A DNA stretch of 15,598 bases from an uncultured Bacteroidales bacterium (lineage in GTDB: Bacteria > Bacteroidota > Bacteroidia > Bacteroidales > Paludibacteraceae), in NCBI GenBank assembly GCA_903929065.1, contig CAIYTJ010000659.1, positions 1 to 15,598 of the forward strand, written 5' to 3'. Position 1 is the first letter of the stretch. Every line of letters starts with the position of its first letter. A program made the position numbers and the translations under genes. Below the pieces are notes generated by a model. It was not told the origin of the DNA. It did not search any database and saw nothing but the letters and a program-made list of their open reading frames with translations. This document shows, piece by piece, positions 1-6,509 of this stretch.

Positions 1-38
1 AGAAAACATATTTGCCCGAATGCATATTTTTTTTCGAG

Positions 39-71
39 CAAATGTAAGTCAATTCAAATCAAAAAATCAAA
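39..71 (-). promoter_or_regulatory. Putative leftward Bacteroidota promoter
   Basis: On the minus strand a TACATTTG box (positions 46-39) matches the Bacteroidota -7 consensus TAnnTTTG, and a TTTG (71-68) lies 21 nt upstream, slightly longer than the usual 19-20. It would fire toward the left edge. A minus-strand ATG at 25-23, open for the eight codons left in the window, could be the start of a leftward gene, but that is too short to call. The match could be chance in AT-rich DNA. Confidence 0.35.
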
Positions 72-126
72 GAACGGATCTATATTTCTGTATTTCAATA
101 CAATACAGATGTATGTTAAAAGTTAA

Positions 127-813
127 CGCAACGCTACTAATTCTGAATTATTAATTACCTCCGACGGTTCTCATACTTTATTCGTTCCGGAAATTGATGA
201 GTGTTATCATTCTTCGCACGGAGCGATTCAGGAATCGAGGCATATTTTTATTGAAGCCGGATTAAAACAATGCGAAAAACAGGAAATCAATGTATTGGAA
301 ATTGGTTTCGGAACCGGATTAAATGCATTTTTGACGCTGATAGAGGCGGAGAGAAGTGCCAAAAAGATTCACTACACTTCGCTCGAAAAATATCCGGTGG
401 AAGTTGAAAAAGCAATCAAATTAAATTATGCGGAATTGATTGCTCCAGAATTCAAAGAGATTTTCGAAAAATTTCATACTTCACCGTGGAATGAAACAGT
501 GAAAATCAGTCCGTTTTTTAGTTTAAAGAAAGTAGAAACAGACTATACTCTAGTTGATTTTACTGAAAAATATGACGTGATTTATTTCGATGCTTTTTCA
601 CCGGAAAAACAACCTGAAATGTGGACAACAGAACAATTTGAAAAGTTATTTAAATGTTGTAACTTTGGGGCCGTATTGACAACTTATTGCGCCAAAGGTG
701 ATGTTCGCCGTGCAATGCAACAAGCCGGATTTAAGGTAGAACGATTGCAAGGGGCACCCGGCAAAAGAGAAATTTTGAGGGCAATTTGCCAATTAGATAA
801 TTTGCCAATGTGA
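127..813 (+). CDS. mnmD: MnmD, tRNA 5-methylaminomethyl-2-thiouridine methyltransferase, 5' end anomalous
   Basis: SAM-dependent methyltransferase of the MnmC N-terminal (DUF752) family, which converts nm5(s2)U34 to mnm5(s2)U34 at the tRNA wobble position in the cytoplasm. Seen: SAM-binding LEIGFGTGLNAF (codons from 295), the family signature DAFSPEKQPEMW, and a C-terminal block with TTYCAKGDVRR and GAPGKREILRA. There is no fused FAD oxidase domain, as usual in this phylum. Reading upstream of 295 in frame gives a convincing family N-terminus (ELLITSDGSHTLFVPE, then HGAIQESRHIFIEAG), so the TTG at 295 is not the true start. Yet no ATG, GTG or TTG lies in frame between the TAA at 124-126 and 295. 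The interval given begins after that stop; the start is unresolved. Possible explanations are a one-base loss (an out-of-frame ATG lies at 113), a nonsense change at 124, or an ATT start at 154. It heads a tight three-gene run. Family identity is sure; the 5' end is not. Confidence 0.88.
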   Translation, partial: RNATNSELLITSDGSHTLFVPEIDECYHSSHGAIQESRHIFIEAGLKQCEKQEINVLEIGFGTGLNAFLTLIEAERSAKKIHYTSLEKYPVEVEKAIKLNYAELIAPEFKEIFEKFHTSPWNETVKISPFFSLKKVETDYTLVDFTEKYDVIYFDAFSPEKQPEMWTTEQFEKLFKCCNFGAVLTTYCAKGDVRRAMQQAGFKVERLQGAPGKREILRAICQLDNLPM

Positions 814-815
814 TA

Positions 816-1460
816 ATGATAGATATGAAAAAATATTGGGCTTTTTTTATTCCTTATTTTGTTTTTGTGCTAATATTTTCGGTGCTGATTTTGTGTATTT
901 CAAAAGCCGATTTGCATTTATGGATGATTTCTTTTAATTCACCGGCAGCTGATGTGTTTTTTCATTATTATACCTTTGTTGGCGATTGGGTTCCTTTTGC
1001 AGTGGCCGGTTTGCTGCTTTTTTATAATTACCGGATTTCGCTTTTTGTGTTAGGTTCGCAACTTGTTTGCGGTGTGTTTTCAACCACCATTAAACATCTC
1101 TGGAACGAACCACGACCGATACTTTATTTTCAACAACATTTCCCGGCCATTCAATTACATCGCGTTCTAGGCGAACATTTATATACAACCCATAGTTTTC
1201 CTTCCGGGCACACGATTTCGGCTTTTGCTCTATTTTTTGCTTTAGTGCTTTATACCAAAAAGCCTTCGTTGCATTTTCTGTATTTTATACTTGCATTTTT
1301 GGGGGGTTATTCACGAATTTACCTGTCACAACATTTTGCCGTTGATGTACTTGCAGGTTCATTTGTTGGCATTCTGGCTGTGTTTTGTACAAAATATTTG
1401 ATTGATACATTTCCAATAAAATGGATTGATAATTCGTTCTTTAAATTACTTAAGAAATAA
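816..1460 (+). CDS. PAP2-family integral membrane phosphatase
   Basis: Membrane phosphatase of the PAP2 / type 2 phosphatidic acid phosphatase superfamily, whose members dephosphorylate lipid phosphates such as undecaprenyl pyrophosphate or phosphatidic acid. All three signature motifs are present, numbered from the ATG at 816: K-x6-RP (KHLWNEPRP, K93 to P101), PSGH (129-132) and SR-x5-H-x3-D (S166, R167, H173, D177). H132 and H173 are the expected catalytic histidines. About six hydrophobic segments flank them, and the C-terminus is basic (KLLKK). Length (214 aa) is normal for a bacterial one-domain member. Starts at 810 (GTG, overlapping the mnmD stop), 816 and 825 are all possible; I chose 816, two bases after mnmD. 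Tight spacing on both sides suggests co-transcription with mnmD and the GH31 gene. The substrate cannot be told: UppP-like cell-wall recycling or lipid A phosphate removal are both plausible. Confidence 0.9.
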   Translation: MIDMKKYWAFFIPYFVFVLIFSVLILCISKADLHLWMISFNSPAADVFFHYYTFVGDWVPFAVAGLLLFYNYRISLFVLGSQLVCGVFSTTIKHLWNEPRPILYFQQHFPAIQLHRVLGEHLYTTHSFPSGHTISAFALFFALVLYTKKPSLHFLYFILAFLGGYSRIYLSQHFAVDVLAGSFVGILAVFCTKYLIDTFPIKWIDNSFFKLLKK

Positions 1461-1464
1461 CAAT

Positions 1465-3825
1465 ATGAAAAAAACAGTTTTAGCTTTACTGGCACTTCTT
1501 GCAGGTGCAAATGTTCCGGCACAAAATCATCGGTTGAGTGAACAAATGGGTAAAATCACTGCCGTTACGCCGATAAAAGGAGGTTTTAATCTTACCGTTT
1601 CCAATGGTTTTGTTTCTGTAACTACCTATAATTCAACAACAATTAGAATTCGTGCTACAAAGCAAAAGCCCATTGTGGATGAATCATTTGCCATTGACAA
1701 CCTGACTCCAACCGGAGAATTGAAAATTCATACCAATAATTCAAATCTGCTTATTCTTATTACCGATTCATTAAACCTGAATATTCAGAAAAACCCATTT
1801 CGAATCAGTATTTCCAACAAAAAAGGGGAAGAACTTTGTTCAGATGATTCGGGCCTTGGCATTAGTTGGTACGGAAATCAGGTGAGTTGTTATAAAAAAT
1901 TACATGCTGATGAAAAATTTATCGGATTGGGCGAAAAAACCGGTGGTTTAAATCGCCGTGGTCAATATTACGAACATTGGAACAGCGATAATCCGGCTTA
2001 TGCATTGGATAAAGATCCACTTTATTCAACAGTTCCGTTTTTTATCGGAATTCACAACAAGGTTTGTTACGGCATTTTCTTTGATAACACCAACCGTTCC
2101 TATTTTAATTTTGGCGGTGGTGCTGATGAAAATGTGTTTCATTTTGGAGCAAATGATGGCGAAATGAACTATTATTTCTTTGGTGGTCAAAGCGTTGCAT
2201 CGATTATTAAAGATTATACCGCCCTAACAGGCCGCACGCCTATGCCACCGCTTTGGAGCCTTGGTTTTCAGCAATCACGTTGGGGTTACGATAATCCGGA
2301 ACAGATTTTTAATATTGCCAAAACATTCCGCGATAAAAAATTACCGGCTGACGTTATGGTTTGCGATATTAACTATATGGATCATTACAAAATCTTTACC
2401 TGGAGCGATAAATTTCCGAATGTGAAAGGTTTTATGGACAAAATGAAAGGAATTGATTTTGACTTGGTCACAATTATTGATCCCGGAATTAAAGTTGAAA
2501 AAGGTTATAAATCCTACGAAGAAGGAGTGAAAAACAATTATTTTGCTAAATATCCCAACGGCGATTTGTATGTCGGCAGTGTGTGGCCGGGTCGTTGCCA
2601 CTTTCCGGATTTTACAAAACCGGAAGTTCGCACGTGGTGGGGAAATAATTTTAAGGAATCGCACGTTGATAATGGAATTCGTGGATTTTGGAACGATATG
2701 AACGAACCGGCAGCGTGGGGGCGTGAATTTCCAAACCTGATTGAATTCGGTGAAGGAAAAGAAAAACAAACTCTTTTTTCGGTAAAAAATGCCTATGGTT
2801 TATTGATGGCGCGCTCCACTTTTGAGGGTACAAAACGGTTGATGAACGGTCAGCGTCCATTTGTGCTGACCCGTGCAGCTTATGCAGGGGTTCAGAAATA
2901 TTCTGCCCAATGGACCGGTGATAATGCCAGTACCGACGATCACATGTTGCTAGGCATCAGACTTTTAAACAGCATGGGTGTAAGTGGAATTCCGTATGTT
3001 GGCATGGACATTGGCGGGTTTATGGGAAATCCATCAGCCGAACTTTTTACACGCTGGATGAGTATAAGTGTTTTTACGCCGCTTTTCAGAAACCATACGG
3101 CTATTGATTATAATTACCGCGAACCATGGCTTTTCAATGATCGAACCACAGATCGGATTCGTAAAATTCTGGAACAACGATATCAGCTTTTGCCACATTT
3201 ATACAGTGCTTTTTATCAGGCTCATGCCACCGGAATGCCGGTAAATCGCATGTTGCCGATTGATTATACATTTGAGGAAGACGTGTTTAAAAAGGAATTT
3301 GAAAATGAATTTATGTTCGGCGATAACATGCTTATTTGTCCTGTAGCGTCCAATCTGAATATGATATCGGTTTATCTTCCTGGTGAAACTAAATGGTACA
3401 GAGTTGGTCAGGATAATATGCTATATGAAGGTGGAAAATCTTACAATGTAGATGCTCCCCTCACCGATTTGCCTGTCTTTGTTAAAGAAGGTGCAGTTAT
3501 TCCGATGCAATCAGTGGTTCAAAACACAAAAGAACACGGTGATGGCGTACTTTATCTACACGTTTGGAAAGGTGAAACCGGATCTAAATACATTTATTAT
3601 GAAGATGATGGCGAAACGTACCAATACGAAAAAGGAAACTTTTATAAACGCAATATTGAGTATGTACCTGAAACTAATTCGGTGAAACTATCGGCCAAAG
3701 AAGGTAATTTTAAAAGTAAATTTTTCCGGTTGCAAATCGTATTACACGGATTCGGAAATCAACAAATTCCGGCACGTGAAATGACTGATGGAGAGATGAA
3801 TGTGCCATTAAATCTGCGACTCTGA
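1465..3825 (+). CDS. Secreted GH31-family glycoside hydrolase, probable alpha-glucosidase
   Basis: Retaining glycoside hydrolase of family 31, most like alpha-glucosidases that release glucose from the non-reducing ends of alpha-glucans. From the ATG at 1465 the protein is 786 aa. It begins with a signal peptide (MKKTVLALLALLAGANVPAQ) without a lipobox cysteine, so a periplasmic or exported location is likely. An N-terminal beta domain contains the substrate-loop block around NSDNPAY. The catalytic barrel starts near PPLWSLGFQQSRWGY (from about residue 261). Key residues: D301 in DINYMD, the nucleophile D411 in WNDMNEP, and the acid/base D486 in WTGDN. The C-terminal beta domains end with DDGETYQYEKG. 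A reading frame opens earlier at 1426 inside the PAP2 gene, but the signal peptide fixes the start at 1465, four bases after the PAP2 stop. No SusC/SusD-like genes are present, so this is not a polysaccharide utilisation locus within the window. No terminator hairpin was seen after it. Family identity is firm; alpha-xylosidase activity cannot be excluded. Confidence 0.93.
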   Translation: MKKTVLALLALLAGANVPAQNHRLSEQMGKITAVTPIKGGFNLTVSNGFVSVTTYNSTTIRIRATKQKPIVDESFAIDNLTPTGELKIHTNNSNLLILITDSLNLNIQKNPFRISISNKKGEELCSDDSGLGISWYGNQVSCYKKLHADEKFIGLGEKTGGLNRRGQYYEHWNSDNPAYALDKDPLYSTVPFFIGIHNKVCYGIFFDNTNRSYFNFGGGADENVFHFGANDGEMNYYFFGGQSVASIIKDYTALTGRTPMPPLWSLGFQQSRWGYDNPEQIFNIAKTFRDKKLPADVMVCDINYMDHYKIFTWSDKFPNVKGFMDKMKGIDFDLVTIIDPGIKVEKGYKSYEEGVKNNYFAKYPNGDLYVGSVWPGRCHFPDFTKPEVRTWWGNNFKESHVDNGIRGFWNDMNEPAAWGREFPNLIEFGEGKEKQTLFSVKNAYGLLMARSTFEGTKRLMNGQRPFVLTRAAYAGVQKYSAQWTGDNASTDDHMLLGIRLLNSMGVSGIPYVGMDIGGFMGNPSAELFTRWMSISVFTPLFRNHTAIDYNYREPWLFNDRTTDRIRKILEQRYQLLPHLYSAFYQAHATGMPVNRMLPIDYTFEEDVFKKEFENEFMFGDNMLICPVASNLNMISVYLPGETKWYRVGQDNMLYEGGKSYNVDAPLTDLPVFVKEGAVIPMQSVVQNTKEHGDGVLYLHVWKGETGSKYIYYEDDGETYQYEKGNFYKRNIEYVPETNSVKLSAKEGNFKSKFFRLQIVLHGFGNQQIPAREMTDGEMNVPLNLRL

Positions 3826-3865
3826 ACGTTTCGACAAAGTTTTTAAAGAAAAATGAATTAATGGC

Positions 3866-3896
3866 TTTGTCAATCAGAATTAAAAACTTATCTTTG
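3866..3896 (+). promoter_or_regulatory. rpsO promoter, full Bacteroidota consensus
   Basis: TTTG at 3866-3869 and TATCTTTG at 3889-3896 (TAnnTTTG) are separated by exactly 19 nt, the canonical -33/-7 arrangement for the primary sigma factor of Bacteroidota. Transcription would begin near 3902, giving a leader of about 75-80 nt before rpsO. This is the clearest promoter in the window. Confidence 0.8.
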
Positions 3897-3920
3897 CACT
3901 CTCAAAATCAAACGGATCGT

Positions 3921-3942
3921 TTTGCGATGTGTGCATTGCGAA
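3921..3942 (+). promoter_or_regulatory. Hairpin in the rpsO leader, candidate S15 autoregulatory element
   Basis: Bases 3921-3929 pair with 3934-3942 (nine pairs including two G-U, core GCGATG/CATTGC) around a TGTG loop, midway between the predicted start site and the rpsO ATG. Ribosomal protein S15 represses its own mRNA through structurally diverse leader RNAs in several bacterial groups, so a structured leader here is a reasonable candidate. The hairpin is seen; the regulatory role is inferred, and I recognise no published S15 leader class in it. Confidence 0.35.
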
Positions 3943-3979
3943 GTTTGTATTTTAAAACATTTATTTTCAATTAGTTATT

Positions 3980-4249
3980 ATGTATTTAACGTCTGAAATT
4001 AAGAAAGAAATCTTTGCTAAGCACGGAAAGTCTAACACTGATACTGGCTCATCAGAAGGTCAGATAGCATTGTTTTCGTACCGTATTAACCATTTGACAG
4101 AACATTTGAAGTCAAATAAAAAAGATTATAGTACAGAACGCGCCCTTGTAATTTTGGTAGGAAAACGTCGCCGTCTTCTCAATTATTTGAAAGATACCGA
4201 TATCAACCGTTATCGTGCCATTATCAAAGAATTGGGTATCAGAAAGTAA
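3980..4249 (+). CDS. rpsO: 30S ribosomal protein S15
   Basis: Small-subunit ribosomal protein S15, which binds 16S rRNA in the central domain early in platform assembly and contributes to a bridge with the 50S subunit. The 89-aa length and whole sequence are typical: the helix with TGSSEGQIALFSYRINHLTEHL, the basic stretch KKDYSTERALVILVGKRRRLLNYL, and the C-terminal helix RYRAIIKELGIRK. It is a single-gene transcription unit, with a consensus promoter 84 nt upstream of the ATG, a leader hairpin, and a strong terminator starting about 20 nt after the stop. In many bacteria pnp follows rpsO; here it does not, hisS being next after a REP-like element. Confidence 0.98.
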   Translation: MYLTSEIKKEIFAKHGKSNTDTGSSEGQIALFSYRINHLTEHLKSNKKDYSTERALVILVGKRRRLLNYLKDTDINRYRAIIKELGIRK

Positions 4250-4269
4250 TTCTGGCTTTCAAGACTTTA

Positions 4270-4307
4270 AAAAAGGCGTTTCAAAAGCTATTTTGAAATG
4301 CCTTTTT
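4270..4307 (+). terminator. Rho-independent terminator of rpsO
   Basis: A 17-bp stem (4270-4286 with 4291-4307, core GGCGTTTCAAAA / TTTTGAAATGCC, one G-U pair) closes on a GCTA loop and ends in a T tract (TTTTTCTTTT). The A run on the 5' side would let it also act on the other strand. It isolates rpsO from hisS. Confidence 0.9.
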
Positions 4308-4312
4308 CTTTT

Positions 4313-4407
4313 ACCCCCAACCCCCTAAAGGGGGCTTTGGAGATGTTTAAAATTGATACTTATTTAAATAGAAGAAATAACTAAATTCCCCTTTAGGGGT
4401 TAGGGGT
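4313..4407. repeat. REP-like inverted C/G-rich element between rpsO terminator and hisS
   Basis: Two arms face each other. The left arm (4313-4334) contains AACCCCC then CCCCCTAAAGGGGG; the right arm (4388-4407) reads CCCCTTTAGGGGTTAGGGGT, whose reverse complement matches the left arm except for a C/T change and shorter C and G runs. Each arm is itself a small hairpin (C4-5, TAAA or TTTA, G4-5), and the two arms can also pair across a 53-nt AT-rich spacer. This is the layout of REP/BIME-like or small non-autonomous elements. The right arm ends 8 nt before the hisS ATG, so the structure lies in the hisS leader or promoter region. No convincing TAnnTTTG box was found inside it. I believe similar C4TAAAG4 motifs occur between genes in other Bacteroidota, but could not verify this here. 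Confidence 0.7.
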
Positions 4408-4415
4408 CAAATTAT

Positions 4416-5777
4416 ATGCAAAAACCATCCATACCAAAAGGAACCCGCGATTTTACGCCGCAGGAAATGGCCAATCGCAACTATATTTTCAACACCATAA
4501 AAGACGTTTTTCGTCTGTATGGTTTTCAGCAGATTGAAACGCCTGCCATGGAAAACCTGTCCACTTTAATGGGAAAATACGGCGAAGAAGGGGATAAGTT
4601 GTTGTTTAAAATATTGAATTCGGGTGATTTTATTTCGGGTGCCACCGATGCTGAATTACTGGACAGAAACAGCGCTAAACTTACCAATAAAATTTCGGAA
4701 AAAGGTCTTCGTTATGACCTGACAGTTCCTTTTGCCCGTTTTGTAGTGCAAAACCGCGATAAGATTTCATTCCCGTTCAAACGTTACCAGATTCAGCCGG
4801 TTTGGCGTGCGGATCGTCCGCAAAAAGGCAGATACAGAGAATTTTACCAGTGCGATGTGGATGTGGTTGGAAGCGATTCTTTACTGAACGAACTGGAACT
4901 CATTCAAATTGTGGACGAAGTTTATCGCCGGTTGAAAATTAATGTGGTCGTAAAAATTAATAACAGAAAAATCCTTTCGGGAATTGCTGAAATTATTGGC
5001 GAAGCCGAAAAAATCACTGATATAACCGTTGCCATTGATAAAATGGACAAAATCGGTTTGGAAAAAGTAAACGAAGAAATTGCATCGAAAGGGATTTCCG
5101 CCGAAGCCATTGCCAAACTTCAGCCAATTTTGAAACTAAACGGAACCAATTCAGAAAAACTGGAACAACTAAAAACGGTTTTGGCTGCTTCGGAAGTAGG
5201 TTTAAAAGGGGTATCGGAACTTGAAACAATTTTTGGACTTTGCAAAGCCATGAAAGTGGAGACCAAAATTGATCTTGACCTGACACTTGCACGCGGATTG
5301 AATTATTACACCGGAGCTATTTTCGAAGTAAAAGCCCTTGACGTGGAAATGGGAAGCATTACCGGTGGTGGCCGTTACGATAATTTGACGGGTGTTTTCG
5401 GTATGGAAGGTGTGTCTGGAGTCGGGATTTCGTTTGGTGCTGACCGCATATATGACGTACTGAACCAACTGGAACTTTACCCTGAAACTTCATTGGAAAA
5501 TACGCAGGTTTTGTTTGTAAGCTTTGGCGAAAAGGAATTGATGTATAGTTTGTCGTGGTTGGGCACATTGCGAGCAAATGGCATTAATACAGAAATTTAT
5601 CCGGAACCTACTAAGATGAAAAAACAAATGAGTTATGCTGATAATAAACGAATTCCTTTTGTGGCGATAGTTGGAGAAACTGAAATGAACGCTGACATGG
5701 TGATGCTGAAAAACATGAAATCCGGCGAACAGAAGCTGGTTACACTAAACGAACTCATTGAAACGATTAAATATTAA
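4416..5777 (+). CDS. hisS: Histidyl-tRNA synthetase
   Basis: Class II aminoacyl-tRNA synthetase that charges tRNA-His with histidine in the cytoplasm. Seen in order over 453 aa: N-terminal PKGTRDF (7-13), the motif 2 region GRYREFYQCDVDVVG (138-152), the histidine-specific HisA motif LARGLNYYTG (291-300), GGGRYDNL (317-324), motif 3 GVGISFGADRIYDVL (335-349), and a C-terminal anticodon-binding domain from about 355. An insertion of roughly 100 residues between motif 2 and HisA is normal. The HisA arginine R293 discriminates it from the paralogue HisZ, as does the complete motif set. It follows a REP-like element and ends at a terminator shared with a convergent gene, so it appears to be transcribed alone. 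The start is the only ATG before PKGTRD. Confidence 0.98.
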   Translation: MQKPSIPKGTRDFTPQEMANRNYIFNTIKDVFRLYGFQQIETPAMENLSTLMGKYGEEGDKLLFKILNSGDFISGATDAELLDRNSAKLTNKISEKGLRYDLTVPFARFVVQNRDKISFPFKRYQIQPVWRADRPQKGRYREFYQCDVDVVGSDSLLNELELIQIVDEVYRRLKINVVVKINNRKILSGIAEIIGEAEKITDITVAIDKMDKIGLEKVNEEIASKGISAEAIAKLQPILKLNGTNSEKLEQLKTVLAASEVGLKGVSELETIFGLCKAMKVETKIDLDLTLARGLNYYTGAIFEVKALDVEMGSITGGGRYDNLTGVFGMEGVSGVGISFGADRIYDVLNQLELYPETSLENTQVLFVSFGEKELMYSLSWLGTLRANGINTEIYPEPTKMKKQMSYADNKRIPFVAIVGETEMNADMVMLKNMKSGEQKLVTLNELIETIKY

Positions 5778-5780
5778 TAG

Positions 5781-5814
5781 AAAAGCCCTGAAAATTCAAA
5801 CTTTCAGGGCTTTT
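5781..5814. terminator. Bidirectional terminator between hisS and the DUF456 gene
   Basis: A perfect 13-bp stem AAAAGCCCTGAAA (5781-5793) / TTTCAGGGCTTTT (5802-5814) with an 8-nt loop is followed by TTTTGTTTTA on +. It is preceded by an A run that becomes a U run on -. It sits between two convergent stop codons (5777 and 5818) and can serve both genes. Confidence 0.88.
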
Positions 5815-5817
5815 GTT

Positions 5818-6300
5818 TTATAAAACATATCGTATTTCATCAATGTAATAATACAGCAAACCGCCTGCCACAATCAATTGCGAAATAGTACCGAGAATAA
5901 AGAATAAAAAGGAGCTAAATGCATGATGAATAGCTTCATTGCTTTCTTTTCCGGCAAAAAGTTCACCAATAAAGGCTCCGATAATTGCACCTGAAATTAT
6001 ACCGTAAGTGCCGAAATATAAACCGGCCAGCATACCGATTAAACTTCCCCAAACGCCTTTGGTGCTGCCGCCGAATTTCCTTTTTCCCCAGGTTGGAATT
6101 AAATAATCCAGTCCCTGAACTGCAATCACGAAAATTCCCCAGCGAATAAAGAAATTTATAGAAAACTCAGCAATTGAACTGTAATGTAACAGGATAATTC
6201 CCAGATAGCAAAGCGGTGTTCCCGGCAGTTTTGGAAAAATGCAACCGACTAATCCGGTCACAACAAGAATTCCGGCTAATACAATCAGAAAAGTATCCAT
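5818..6300 (-). CDS. DUF456-family small membrane protein
   Basis: Small integral membrane protein (160 aa) of the DUF456 family, whose molecular function is not known to me. Seen from the ATG at 6300: a first hydrophobic segment (3-21), the family hallmark FPKLPGTPL (22-30), further segments near 31-41 and 50-65, WGKRKFGGSTKGVWGSLIG (71-89), which is the most conserved family block, a Gly-rich hydrophobic stretch with GELFAGK (112-118), and a last segment near 133-152. The reading frame extends 29 codons further upstream to 6387, but that extension is Lys/Thr-rich, unlike the family, and contains the predicted promoter, so MDTFLIVL is taken as the start. It is transcribed toward hisS and divergently from the patatin-like gene. 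The Gly-rich helices suggest packing in oligomers; a transport role is only a guess. Confidence 0.88.
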   Translation of the reverse strand: MDTFLIVLAGILVVTGLVGCIFPKLPGTPLCYLGIILLHYSSIAEFSINFFIRWGIFVIAVQGLDYLIPTWGKRKFGGSTKGVWGSLIGMLAGLYFGTYGIISGAIIGAFIGELFAGKESNEAIHHAFSSFLFFILGTISQLIVAGGLLYYYIDEIRYVL

Positions 6301-6354
6301 GAATGAGAATTTCAGGTTGAAAGTTGTCAGGTAAAGCTTACTTTTTTTTGTTTG

Positions 6355-6362
6355 CAAATATA
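6355..6362 (-). promoter_or_regulatory. -7 box of the DUF456 gene
   Basis: On the minus strand TATATTTG (TAnnTTTG) lies 54 nt upstream of the chosen ATG at 6300. No good TTTG is seen at the -33 spacing (only TTGG about 22 nt upstream), so the promoter is inferred from the -7 box alone. Its position supports the shorter start, since it falls inside the longer open frame. Confidence 0.5.
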
Positions 6363-6449
6363 GATTAAATATGGTAACTAAACCCAATTTTTTTCAAAAA
6401 TAATTATAGACAATAATTTATTTTGTAACACTGTTTTTTATAAAAACCT

Positions 6450-6457
6450 TATCTTTG
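6450..6457 (+). promoter_or_regulatory. -7 box of the patatin-like gene
   Basis: TATCTTTG at 6450-6457 exactly matches TAnnTTTG and is identical to the rpsO -7 box. The nearest TTTG upstream is 24 nt away (6422-6425), longer than ideal. The leader would be about 45 nt and A/T-rich. With the box at 6355-6362 on the other strand it forms a divergent promoter region of 209 nt. Confidence 0.5.
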
Positions 6458-6509
6458 CATATTCTAAATCAGTTCTTTCAAAGTCACTTAAAATCAATCA
6501 TATCTGATA

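Noticed and set aside
295..813. TTG at 295 as the start of mnmD
   Set aside because: It would cut off about 50 conserved N-terminal residues that are clearly readable in the same frame; the start must lie upstream.
1426..1464. 13-residue N-terminal extension of the GH31 enzyme
   Set aside because: It lies inside the PAP2 gene and would bury a clear signal peptide beginning at the ATG at 1465.
2341..2769. 142-codon minus-strand open frame inside the GH31 gene
   Set aside because: Antisense shadow of the catalytic domain coding sequence; no family features.
4340..4370. hisS promoter inside the REP-like spacer (TTTG at 4336 with TATTTAAA at 4361)
   Set aside because: The -7 part matches the consensus poorly and the spacing is 21 nt; not strong enough to list.
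6301..6387. 29-residue N-terminal extension of the DUF456 protein
   Set aside because: The extension is unlike the family and overlaps the predicted TATATTTG promoter; MDTFLIVL at 6300 is the natural membrane-protein start.
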